64,000 bases of DNA, from the NCBI GenBank assembly GCA_964036665.1, contig OZ038529.1, forward strand, positions 12,470,060 through 12,534,059, written 5' to 3'. The notes beneath the pieces are model-generated. The model was not told where the DNA came from. It saw only the letters and a program-made list of their open reading frames with translations, and did not search any database. This document shows, piece by piece, positions 25,982 through 36,483 of the stretch. Origin of the DNA: Gordius sp. MW1 (lineage: Eukaryota; Nematomorpha; Gordioida; Gordea; Gordiidae). How positions within the stretch are numbered: position 1 is the first letter of the stretch; the number at the start of each line of letters is the position of its first letter. The translations under genes were made by a program, and so were the position numbers.

Positions 25982-27487
25982 ATGCACACCACCATGTGCA
26001 TTTACCTCAAACTCCCAGTCAAAAAACTAACTGACCTTTCCATTCAGGCGACTTCCGGAAACGGTCATAAACCAAGTCGCCTATTCTACATCATTGATCG
26101 TACGTCAGGACATAAATTTCTGATTGATACAGGAGCTGACGTGTCCATCATTCCAAGACCCGTCAATTCACCTAAGGTACCAAATGGTCCAGTATTGCAG
26201 GCGGCCAATAATAGCAATATCTCTACCTATGGACAAAATATGTTGTCCATCAATCTAGGTCTGAGACGCCCAATACAGTGGTTATTTCTGATCGCCGAGG
26301 TACACACCCCTATCATTGGAGCCGACCTCTTGCACCAATATAACATCATCGTAGATGTCAAAAACCAGCGATTAATTGATGGTCTGACTCACGTAACTTC
26401 AAAAGGAATTTCCACCCATCTTCAAACGTTAGGAATCCGCATAGCTCTCTCGAGTCAGGACTCTAAGTTGGAATCTGTGATCAACAACTTTCCATCACTC
26501 CTAACTCCTTTAAATTACACCCAACAAATTTCAACCAACGACATCTTTCACCACATAGCAACAAAAGGGCCGGCACAATACGCACGTCCAAGGCGACTTA
26601 CTGCTGAAAAACTTAATGTTGCTAAGAAAGAATATGAATATATGTTGGAACTGGGAATCATAAGGAAATCTTAAAGCAACTGGGCGGCACCAATACATTT
26701 GGCTGCTAAAAAATCAGGTGATTGGCGTCCGTGTGGAGATTATAGAGCCTTGAACAAAGTCACCGTACCAGACAGGTACCCAATTCCTCACATTCACGAC
26801 TTCACAGCTAACCTTCACGGAAAAGCAATTTTTTCCAAACTGGATTTAGTTAGAGCCTACCATCACATCCCGGTAGCGCCGGACGACATCTGTAAAACAG
26901 CCGTGACGACACCATTCGGTCTTTACGAATTCACGAGGATGCCGTTTGGTCTAAAAAATGCAGCCCAAACGTTCCAAAGATTCATAGACGAAGTTTTGCG
27001 AGGACTGAGTTACGCCTACGCGTACATCGATGATGTACTAATAGCAAGCGGCTCAGAAGAGGAACACGAGGTACATCTAAAGACCGTCTTGCAACGACTC
27101 CAAAAGTACGACCTCAGGATCAACCCTGCAAAATGTCAATTTGGAGTGCGAGAATTAGAGTTCCTGGGTCACAAAGTTTCGGCCGCAGGTATTATTCCTT
27201 TACCAGAGAAGATTGAGGCTATTAAAAACTTTGCAACGCCAGTTTCATGTAAACAACTCCTAAGATTCTTAGGCATGATCAACTTCTATCGAAGATTTCT
27301 GCCCAATATTGCTAAAACCCTAAATCCGTTGACAGACATACTAAAGAATCCGCAAAAATCTATAGCGTTCAACAAACTTCAGGAAGAAGCTTTCGACACA
27401 GAAAAATCCGCTCTAATCAATTACCAAGCTAAATTTTTTGAATACCAGTCCAGAAACCCAAATTACACTAACAACAGACGCCTCTAA
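25982..27487 (+). pseudogene. Pol: protease and reverse transcriptase, interrupted
   Basis: The aspartic protease motif FLIDTGADVSIIP lies at about 26117-26155 and IIGADLLHQYNI at about 26315. RT begins around YEYMLELGIIRKS, is interrupted by TAA at 26672-26674, and resumes with [46 protein letters not shown] and the catalytic [11 protein letters not shown], then LEFLGHKVS and [13 protein letters not shown]. The frame is lost near 27430-27480, where RNase H starts. The RT catalytic aspartates are intact, so the damage is limited to the stop and the frameshift. Confidence 0.9.
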
Positions 27488-28040
27488 TTCAGCAGTCGGT
27501 GTGGTATTACAACAAACAATGGCCGGAGAGACTACACAATAGCGTTTTTCTCTACTTAACTTCAGCCAACACAATCACGATACAGTACATTTGGTCGTGA
27601 GATTCTCGCCATTTACCTAGCAATCAAGCATTTTCGACACATCCTGGAAGGCCGAATATTTACCGTGTACACCGACCACAAACCTCTCACATGCGCCTTT
27701 GACGCTAAGCCTGATATGTACTCTCCGAGAGAGATACGACAGCTCGACCTAATCTCACAATATACCACTGACATTCGCTTCATTAAAGGCGAAGGAAACA
27801 CAGTAGCAGATGCTCTATCTCGGATAGGAATAGACGCGGTAAATCTTCCAAAAATGCCAGAATTAGACGACATTAGCAAGCACCAGAAAAACGACAAGTC
27901 TTTGGAAGGTTTAGAAGATACTACTTCACTAAAACTACAAGTATTACCCATCCCAGGGTCAGATAACAAAATGCTTTGCGATTTGTCGACTCTAAACCTC
28001 GACCGGTCATACCTGACGCACTGAGGAGAACAGTTTTTGA
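27470..28040 (+). pseudogene. Pol: RNase H region, frameshifted
   Basis: [15 protein letters not shown] (about 27475) opens RNase H in a different frame from RT, and a stop follows at about 27540. The connection is partly lost. FTVYTDHKPLTCAFDA, SQYTTDIRFIKGEGN and TVADALSRIG are then readable from about 27660. The frame ends with a stop at 28022-28024, where the integrase continues in another frame, so a further frame change lies just before 28020. Confidence 0.85.
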
Positions 28041-29148
28041 CCATTTTCACTCGTTATCACACCCAGGAGTTCGATCCACCCTAAAGCTCATCACTAGTCG
28101 CGTAGTCTGGCCATCTATCAACAAGGACGTCACTAACTGGGCAAGAACATGCCTAAGATGTCAACGTTGTAAAGTACACCGACACATCATTACGAAACCA
28201 GGTACTTTTAAACAACCCGACGCCAGATTAGCTCATGTCCACTTGGATGTAGTAGGACCACTACCACCCTCCAACGGGTTCACTCACATGCTAACGGCAG
28301 TTGACCGTTTCTCGAGATGGCCCATGGCCATACCACTTAAATAAACATCCGGCGAAGTTATCGCGGACAAATTTATCAAGAACTGGGTGGCAAATTATGG
28401 GGTTCCGAGTACAGTTACCACAGATAGGGGATCCCAGTTTCAGTCACAGCTTTTTATAGAGTTCGCGAATATTTTAGGATGCGAACACATCAAAACTACA
28501 GCTTACCACCCGTCCGCGAACGGGGTAGTCGAACGTTTCCACCGGCAGTTAAAGGCTCCGTTAAAAGCCTCAGGAAACACAAAATGGAGTGAAGTTCTGC
28601 CCTTTGTCCTATTAGGTATCCGCACAACCATCAAGGAAGACATTGGTCGCACGCCGGCGGAAGTGCTATACGGGACTAACTTAAGTCTCCCAGGAGATCT
28701 TTTCTCACTAGAAACAACGCAACAATCAGCAGAACAAGTACATAAATTCGTCGAGAAGTTGAGAGAAGCGATGATGGCGTCGCCGTACCCCGTGCCACAC
28801 CACCATGGAGAAACAAAAGAACAGGTAAATCGATACCTGTGGGAAACACCGCAAGTGTTTGTCAGAAATGATACAGTACGCAAACCACTCACCCCACCCT
28901 ACGATGCGCCCTTCAAAGTCTTACTTCGTAGACCAAAGTACTTTATAATCGAGAAAAATGGAAAAAAGGACTCCATATCAATCGACCGATTGAAGCCCGC
29001 TCATGTAGAAAGCAAGAAACCGGTACATAATCAAGAAACCTCCCTCAAGAAACCTATTTCACAAGAACCAGAGCAGGAACAACAACCAGTCAAAACCACT
29101 CGCAGTGGCAGACATGTCCAGCCCAAAAGACTTTGCCAATACAAGTGA
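27976..29148 (+). pseudogene. Pol: integrase, one internal stop
   Basis: The HHCC zinc finger is present (FDHFHSLSHPG ... CLRCQRCK). The catalytic core has D in HVHLDVVGPL, D in VTTDRGSQF and E in NGVVERFHRQL. A TAA at 28342-28344, after MAIPLK, splits the core between the first and second aspartate. The C-terminal part continues to 29148 with a GPY-like region (PPYDAPFKVLLRRPKYFII), and no chromodomain is visible. Confidence 0.9.
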
Positions 29149-29219
29149 TACACAGGCGAGATGGTGTCCACCTAATCAATCGTTTAGTGTTACTCCAAAC
29201 AATCTAGGGGGAGAATATC

Positions 29220-29420
29220 TGTAGCGACATGAACATTGAAAATGTAGCAAGTCGACGAAACACAGATGTTTTTATCTTCCTCCAATTTCCTCGGTTCATA
29301 TTATTAACGTTCGCTCGCGTTTCGCTTATATGTTTGTTTGATTCCCTGTTGTTATAATAAATTCATACTCTCTTAACTTAATAGTTTAAACATTACTAAA
29401 GTGGTGAATTAAATACCACA
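29220..29420 (+). repeat. 3' LTR of the Ty3/gypsy element
   Basis: It is 201 bp, two substitutions from the 5' copy. It is preceded by the polypurine tract at about 29204-29217 and followed by AGCT, the target duplication. Confidence 0.93.
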
Positions 29421-29610
29421 AGCTTAACATTTACAAAGGAATAGATATAATCATTTTATACCACTAGATTCATGTTTAAAAAGTTACATTGAATATTTAA
29501 AACAAATTAATATAGTTATAGAGTATGATCTAAGCAGGTAAACATATAATATATTAAATTATTATATAAAGATTAACAATTAATAAGTAAATAGATCTCA
29601 TTCTAGTGCC
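29421..29610. repeat. Minisatellite, right part
   Basis: This continues the array split by the LTR element: TTAACATTTACAAAGGAATAG, TTGAATATTTAAAAC, TATAGTTATAGAG and CTAAGCAGGTAAAC occur in the same order as in 24570-24976. Downstream, 29610-30290 is AT-rich with several TTATCACTTATCCGATT-like motifs and no gene. Confidence 0.65.
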
Positions 29611-30299
29611 ATCTTGTTTGAAAATTCTGACAATTTGTTTATCAAATTATCCCTCATCTGGCTTGTCATATATAGGTATGAGGAGAAACACAGGATTTCT
29701 CTTTCTTTCCGGGACCTGGGATGCTACTAGATAAATAAATATAAGTTTACTATTAGTTAAAAAATACAAATTTAATGAAGATGTATGAAATAAATAAAAA
29801 AGTTAAGTAGTATAAATATCAAAAAATACCTCTATGCCTTGTGTCCATTTAAACAGTAACATTTAGTATTTGTGGAGTTTTAGTAGGGACACGTATTAAA
29901 GGATGTCTATAATTATATTATTAGTTGTCGTCATTTCGAACTGGATTCTTTTTTCATTTAACCACCTAAATTTTATGTAAAAATTAATTTAAAAATTTTG
30001 TAATCTTACCACTTATCCGATTTTAAGCATTTAACCAATTCTCACTTATAAGTAGATTTAGCGTAAATTTTAGGCAGTGTGTTCAAAAAATCGCGGTTAT
30101 TTATCATTTATAAATATTACCAATTATCCGATTCTCACTTATACAATTTCGACTACCTGGAAAATAAGCACAAGTAATAGTTTGTCCACTAGAAACGTCG
30201 CGGTTAGTTATCACTTAAAAATATTACCATTTATTCGATTATCACTTCTCAATTTTGACTCTATACTCATCCTTTATTGACATTATGTAAGCGTCGGGT

Positions 30300-30510
30300 A
30301 CACCATTGCAACTTAGCGCTGCTCGATAAAAGGTAATCAACCGAGCGCGATACTAGATAGCCAGCATTACAACCTTAGATCGCTCGCTTTTGATGGTTCC
30401 GGAAACGAGTGGCTTAAGCCTATCCCAGCAAACTTTTGGGAATGCTGCTTGACGATTTTGAGCTTTAATATTCCATAGCTTTAAGGTTGGGGATTAGTTA
30501 CACTACGCTT
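30300..30510. repeat. Dispersed repeat, second copy at 56740-56955
   Basis: The stretch with GGTAATCAACCGAGCGCGATA is matched in reverse complement near 56780-56830. The stretch from GGCTTAAGCCTATCCCAGC through AACTTTTGGGAATGCTGC to CTTTAAGGTTGGGGATTAG is matched directly at about 56850-56945. Identity of the family is unknown. Confidence 0.55.
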
Positions 30511-31916
30511 CTGGATTTCGAATCGAATCGAGTATTTTTGGTATTCGATTCGGTCCAAATTTTTTTTTAAAAAAAATATTCGGTTCGAGATTCGTCGAAT
30601 ATTGAAATGAAGATTCGAATTCGATATGAAAAAATTAAGGATTCGAAATCGATTCTAATATATATTAAGTTTTTTTATTATTAAAAAACACATTAAGAAG
30701 GCTATTTTGTTTTTTAATTTGCATATATACATTTGAAAATTTTATTTAAAAGATATTTAAAATCTACACACATTGAAAATAAAAATATTAAAGGCCAACA
30801 AAAAACTATGGCAGGTCTAAGAGAATCAAGAACCGTTTTTAGCCAACTTTTAAGGCAAATTGTCTTCCTAGCACTTTCTTCCTTAAACGATTGCTTGTGT
30901 TTAGTTGATAAATTGGTTCCGATTGAAAATATTCTTTCGCCCGAGGTAAATGATCCAGGTATAGAAAAAAGATTTTTTGACAATTTTTAAATGGCTGGAA
31001 AACAATACTGATTCGATTTCCACAATTGTAAAGGCTCAACATTAGAGGCCACACTTGGTTTGTGCAAAAATATCTCCAATGGAGACTTGGCCTTGTCGCT
31101 CTTAATAGACGATTTAGTGTTGATACCTCGCTTGTTGATACAAAAACGGGCTGACTTCCTATAGCAGCTTCCAAGACATCTTTAATTTCTATATAGGATA
31201 TGCCATGTACTGATTATAAACACTCAAATTTTAAGCCTTAAATCAACGACACTCGCCATTAAGACTATCTTCTTGTTGAATGCCAGATATCTTCAATTTT
31301 CTGTTTGGCCATCTTGACAACATGATCTTCTAGGCCTGGTAATAATATACCGGTAATACCAAGTTAATTGCGGGATTTGGCCCCCCCACCCCGGATATTA
31401 AATTAGTTGCACTGTAAAAGGGAAAAAAGTATCAATTTTACCTTTTGATAGTAATTCCCCCTAAGGGAATTTAAAGGCCAAATTCAATGCCTGGCTTACT
31501 AAAATAGCCTTTTCTATCATTAAATAAGTGCTGTTCCACCTGACTACCATGTCAAGTTTTGCCATTATGTAATTAATTGGTGCGTTAAAAATAGCCTTTA
31601 ATCGTGAAATATTTTTGGCTATCTTGCAATTTTTATCAAAGTCCATAATTTAAATAAATTGTGATCCTCGTTCTCCAAAACTTATGTAAGTTTGAACAAT
31701 TTTTAATTAAACTTTTTCAAATTGTAGCAGGAAAAATAACTAAAATGCGTTAAGATAAAAATAGCTAAATATTTGAGTCTCGTCTATTTAAATTAAACTT
31801 AAAAAAATTAAATTCGATTTTTTCAAGGATTCGATGAAGATTTTCGAATCTTAGCAGAGTAAATATTCGATTCAAAACTTACACATATGGATTCGATCGA
31901 ATCTCGAATATTCCAG
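30511..31916 (-). mobile_element. hAT element relic with ATTCGATTCGA subterminal repeats
   Basis: The ends are CTGGATTTCGAATCGAATCG and CGATCGAATCTCGAATATTCCAG, each followed inward by repeated ATTCGA/TCGAAT motifs. Between them are two hAT transposase remnants on the minus strand: MVVRWNSTYLMIEKAI at about 31500-31550 and the C-terminal LFSIPGSFTSGERIFSIGTN at about 30910-30970. BED finger and catalytic block are not recognisable, and stops are frequent. No clean 8-bp duplication was found, so the ends are approximate. Confidence 0.7.
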
Positions 31917-31996
31917 AGGCAAATTAAATTTTTCAAAATCTACAAACATATTAATGCAGTCTTAATTGCACTAGTCAAGATATAATGGTCTTGTGT

Positions 31997-32885
31997 AAAT
32001 AACCGGGAAACTGTCAACATATTTCGATGGAGTTTTTTGTGGTGAACACAAATATGTTTATTTCCTATTCGTCAAGTTTTTTAGATATTTCGATTCAAAG
32101 TTGCGAAAATGACCGTTTTTGACCCTTTTCGATGCTCAATTGAGCGATATGGCTAAAAAAAAATTTTAAACCCCTAAGTGATAGAACCAACTTAGGGTAA
32201 AACATTGAAAAATGATTTTTCCCCCTCTTGTTTTTACTTTTTAATATATATCAAAAATGCAATTAGTCCCTATGCGAAATCGCGGCTTCCTTTGAGCCTC
32301 CCTCCCTCTCTATCTAATTGGCATATATGCTTATATAATACTATACCCTTGGTTGTAAGTGATTAATGAGTCTGGTGGGTGCAAGAGTAGTGGGTTAATA
32401 CGAACTATTCCTACTACTACGCCTGTCATCCTCCCTCTCTACTAGAGGAATAGCTCGTATTACGCCACTACTTTTACACACCCCCACCCCCACCCCCACA
32501 TCATCCATCAATCACTCACATGCACCGAGAGTATAGTGTTATAAACCCAATTAGATAGAGAGGGAGAGAGGGAGGCTCAAAGGATGCCGCTTCGCACAGG
32601 ACTAATTGAAATTCGATATATTGGAAAAAGTAAAAACAATAGGGAAAAAAATCATTTTTCAATGTTTTACCCTAAGTTGGTTCTACCACTTAGAGGTTAA
32701 AAATTTTTTTTTTTAGCCATTCAATATCGCTCTATTGAGCATCGAAAAGGGTGAAAAACGGTCATTTTCGCAACTTTGAATCGAAATATCTAAAAAACTT
32801 GACGTATAGGAAAAAAACGAAAAGCATATTTGTGTTCACCACAAAAAAACTTTATCAGAATATGTTGACCGTTTCCCGGTTATTT
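31997..32885. mobile_element. 889-bp foldback element, arms about 400 bp
   Basis: AAATAACCGGGAAACTGTCAA at the left is mirrored by CGGTTTCCCG-type sequence ending CCCGGTTATTT at the right. The arms pair nearly throughout: ATATTTCGATTCAAAGTTGCG with CGCAACTTTGAATCGAAATAT, CTAAGTTGG blocks, and GAGGGAG/CTCCCTC blocks, up to a loop at about 32420-32450. It is non-coding. It has the same build as the element at 20.1-20.9 kb but a different sequence. Target duplication is unclear. Confidence 0.85.
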
Positions 32886-32989
32886 TTTTTTGTTGACCAG
32901 TGTTATTGACCTATGTTAATTTATCTTAATATTTTATATGACATTTTATTCAATAATATATTTAAGGTAGTATCTATCTCAAATTTTTT

Positions 32990-33590
32990 AAACAATCTAT
33001 TTCATTTCTTTTATAGTGTAATTGTAAACACCTAATTCTTTGGGCTTTCGCTTCAGCTTTCTTTGAACTTGATATAAAATATTGCCATTGTTAATTTTGT
33101 ATAATTTTTGTTTCCATTTTTCTCTGGTGGATGTGGCTGCTTTACTCATTTCTTTATTGCATCCTTCCAAATGGTTATTAGTAGTCATACCAGGAGCTTC
33201 ATATTTTTGCCATAAATTATATGGAAACTTTGCATTATCATTCACCCAAACATTTTTAACGTATCTTAAAATTTCAAATTGACATTATTGAGATGTTCTG
33301 AGGAAGTCATACATTTGTTATAAACTACATCCACATCTGTTTTCCTGAGATATGGTGTAATGCATATTTGATTAACTGTTTGGACTTTTTTGTCTTTAAT
33401 GTATTCTTTAGCCAGGCCCACTTTCTTAGCTTTACCAATTATTGCTTGGGAGAAATGGAAATAGCAACCTAGTAAGAATCTATTTTACTAAATAATGTAC
33501 GAATTACCTTGAATTATAATGTCAGGGAATTTCGTTTTTAGGGCTTTAATGGAGGCCATCTCAAAATCAACTTGCCAAAACATTGGATTA
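32990..33590 (-). pseudogene. MULE transposase relic (copy A, middle and C-terminal part)
   Basis: Minus-strand pieces read GCYFHFSQAIIGKAKKVGLA, then KSKQ/TVNQICITPYLRKT, YNKCMTSSEHLNN, and finally MNDNAKFPYNLWQKYEAPGM followed by TTNNHLEGCNKEM. The C-x-F-H-F-x-Q and W-x-x-Y...R/TNN-x-x-E-G signatures are those of MULE transposases of the FLYWCH-associated type. Frames change several times and an intron-like gap is possible near 33490. The plus-strand frame 33082-33282 is a shadow. Confidence 0.7.
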
Positions 33591-33699
33591 AATGTAAGCC
33601 AGAACTGCACACTTGTTTAAGGCTTGTTAGAATTTTTATGTATTCCTTAGAAATATTGGGGAGAATACCATAAATTGATGGTATCATGTGCTTTTTATA

Positions 33700-35170
33700 A
33701 AAAACAACAAAGTCTTAATGGGTCAGGATCATGTTTCTATTAGATTTATGAAATTCTAAAAAACATTTCTATATAATTAAATAACTAAGCTTGCTTACAT
33801 TTTCTTTATTATCTTGATTTGCTCTCTCAATCAAAAATTCGGTAAAAGCTTGATTATTTTGCTTGCATATTTTTTAAAATGTGTTAATTGGCGCCAAGTG
33901 TAGCATTAAAATTTGGGATTATGCATTTTCGATATTGTGCCTAGAAACCATATGAATTTATTGAAATACAACTTTATATAATTACCAATGGCATCTAAAA
34001 CTCAAAAACAATCTATTTCATTTCTTTTATAATGTAATTGTTGTCTTTTTTGCAAGATTGAGACTGTTTTATTTGGATGTTGGGGCAAAGCTTCGGGGGA
34101 TCATTATATTTGGAAGAAGAATAATGGTTTAGGGGCCTGTTAGTCCGAGGGGATTGCTATTCCTGGTCAGGAGATAAAATAAATTTTACAAATTTGTATC
34201 AGACTTTATTTATCCAATCAATTTTCCAATGAACGTACCAATAATGGCGTACCAATAATTCCGAAATACAATGCACGTAATACAGGACACGGGGGGGGGA
34301 GAAAACACCAAAACTAGTAATGATTATTTTGGGAAGACTTTTCAATGCGGGAAATTTATTAATTAGAGTTGGGAGAAAATCCAGATTCTGGTGAGTCATG
34401 GGGCTTATATAAATTTAATTTTCTGGCTTGTATTTTTATCCTTGAAACTTCTTTGCTTTTTTGATCCATTTTTCAGCGCCAACTTTTGATGGATGGCCCT
34501 TCGCTTTCAAGGATTTTGGAATCTTCTGTTGACAGTTCTAGTTCTCCGCTACGTTTCTCGGGCCAATTCTTTATTTATAGCCTGTCAAATCCCAAGGTTT
34601 TGCTGTATCCTTGCTTTATTTCCCTACCAACCCTTTATTTATTGCCTATGAGATTCCAGATTAGAACTTCGGTAACCTTCTTCCATCCTTAGCCCATTTC
34701 TCGGAGCCAATTATCGATCTAGGGCCCGCTGCTTCCTCGTATTCCGGGCGCATTCCTAATAAGGGTTGGTTTCCTTATTTGGCTCGTTCCATGTTATACC
34801 TACGTATACATGACAATTGTAAACACCTAATTCTTTGCGCTTTAGCTTCGCTTTCTTGAACTTGAATAGAATATTGCCATTGTTTATAGTTTTCCCTCTT
34901 TAATTTTGATATAATCAAAGTCTTTATGGGTCAGGATGATGTTTCTATTAGATTTATGAAACTCTAAAAATAATTTTTCTATATATAACTTACTAACCTT
35001 ACTTATATTTTCTTTGTTATCTTGATTTGCTCTCTCAACCAAAAATTCGGTAAAAGCTTGATGATATGATTGCATATTGTTTAAAATATGTTAATTGGCG
35101 CCAAGTGTAACATTAAAATTCGGGATTCTGCGTTTTCGGGATTGTGCCTAGGAACCACATAGGCCGATCC
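33700..35170 (-). pseudogene. MULE transposase N-terminal relics, two copies
   Basis: A 250-bp segment occurs at about 33710-33960 and again at about 34910-35160. Both encode, on the minus strand, AFTEFLxERANQDNKEN and FLEFHKSNRNIILTHKDFDY and contain the same GGCGCCAAGTGTA and ATTGTGCCTAG blocks. The right copy has the longest open stretch (34884-35075). They look like the N-terminal half of the same transposase as copy A, duplicated about 1.2 kb apart. The sequence between them (34050-34800) has short GC-richer stretches but no recognisable gene. Confidence 0.6.
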
Positions 35171-36480
35171 TTTTTATTCATTCCTTTTCCAATATTTTGT
35201 AAGCGTTTATTATCGTTTAAGCGTTGTGTTTATTCGACCATCTTTCTATACGCCCAGTTGCTTATCTTCAAAACAGAACATATTTAGAAGTCGATAGTAT
35301 CGTGCAGGCTATGTACTTTGCCATGTCATTCACTCTGCTAATCCTCTATCTTTATTTCAATCCTTTTTTCATGTTTTATGGGCAAAATTATTTCATTTTT
35401 CAATTTTATAACTTACGCTTTGACGTATTTGCCTTAAAAATGACATTGTCCATTATAAAGATGTGGTGGCCTGCAATAATTCCATAAAGTATAACCTTAG
35501 AGTCACGTTTATTGGTCACATCCTCTTGTTTTGCATATGTGACAACTCATATCCGATTTAACATCCCGGTCTTAATCTTGTTTAGTGTTAGTCCTACTCT
35601 TTTAGAAAAATATTCTTTTCATCATCTGGTTTGCGAAGCATAACCGGGGACTGCAATAATCATCTAAGCTTTTATGTAAAATTTATAATTATTAGTCAGC
35701 CACTTTTTATTTTTAGCCCAATCACTAATTCTTTCGGGTGTAAAGCTAGTATGTTTGCGACTACAATTTTATGCGTTTATGGTGCATTGAAGCAAAATTT
35801 TTAGCCTTATCCTATCATCATCGCTTTAGATTTTTTCCATCTTGTTTCATGAATACATGATATATCTCGTCTAATGCCGAGGGTGCTAACAACTTCTAAG
35901 CATTTTTTCAGTCATCATTTTGTTGTCCCGAGCAAAGAATTTTTCTTAAAATCATAATACGGGCGCATACCAAGGGCGTCATTTGAAGAGGGCGCCCTCA
36001 CTCTTTTATTCTTCTTTTTGAATTACTAAACTTTAATGTGTATTAACGAATTTCAGATTTGTTCTGCGAAAAATTGTACAGATAGCTGGCAAGAGTCAAA
36101 AAACGGTTTCTTATATTTGAACTCATTTTATGCCACGACAATAGATGTATGCAGAGGCAAATACACGTTATCAATTATAAATGATAACCTGGTTAAATTT
36201 AAATACCGCAGAGTTGAAGTGGCTTTTGAACATGACTCCATAACTTGTAATTGAGTTATTTATAATACTATAATATATAGTGTATACATTTTATTCATAT
36301 GACTTTAAATTAAATTTGATCATGCAAACTATAAGCATCTTTAATAATCTTTATTTTTTTAGAAATCATTTTAGCTTAAGTGCTTTAACTTAAATTTAAC
36401 ATATTATTCATATGAATTTACATTATGTTTGATCAGATAAACTATAAACATCTTTATCTTTCTCATGCAAATTAAAAAAT
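35171..36480. other. No recognisable gene
   Basis: Two open stretches (35224-35487 plus; 36036-36254 plus) start with ATG. The second encodes a cysteine-containing 72-residue peptide with MCINEFQICSAKNCTDSW. I do not recognise either, and codon use does not stand out. Both may be exon fragments or chance. Confidence 0.4.
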
Positions 36481-36483
36481 GAA

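Larger units (their letters stand above)
24977..29420 (+). mobile_element. Ty3/gypsy LTR retrotransposon, nearly identical LTRs, broken ORFs
   Basis: Two 201-bp LTRs (TGTAGCG...ATACCACA) bound the 4,444-bp element, and AGCT flanks both sides (24973-24976 and 29421-29424). A TTGGTGACC primer-binding-type sequence follows the 5' LTR. A purine tract (AGGGGGAGAATATC) precedes the 3' LTR. The order gag, protease, RT, RNase H, integrase defines Ty3/gypsy (Metaviridae). The LTRs differ at only two positions, implying recent insertion, yet the coding region has at least two in-frame stops and several frame changes. Confidence 0.93.

Noticed and set aside
25581-28892. Minus-strand frames inside the LTR element
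   Set aside because: They are antisense to gag, RNase H and integrase, whose motifs and catalytic residues are on the plus strand.
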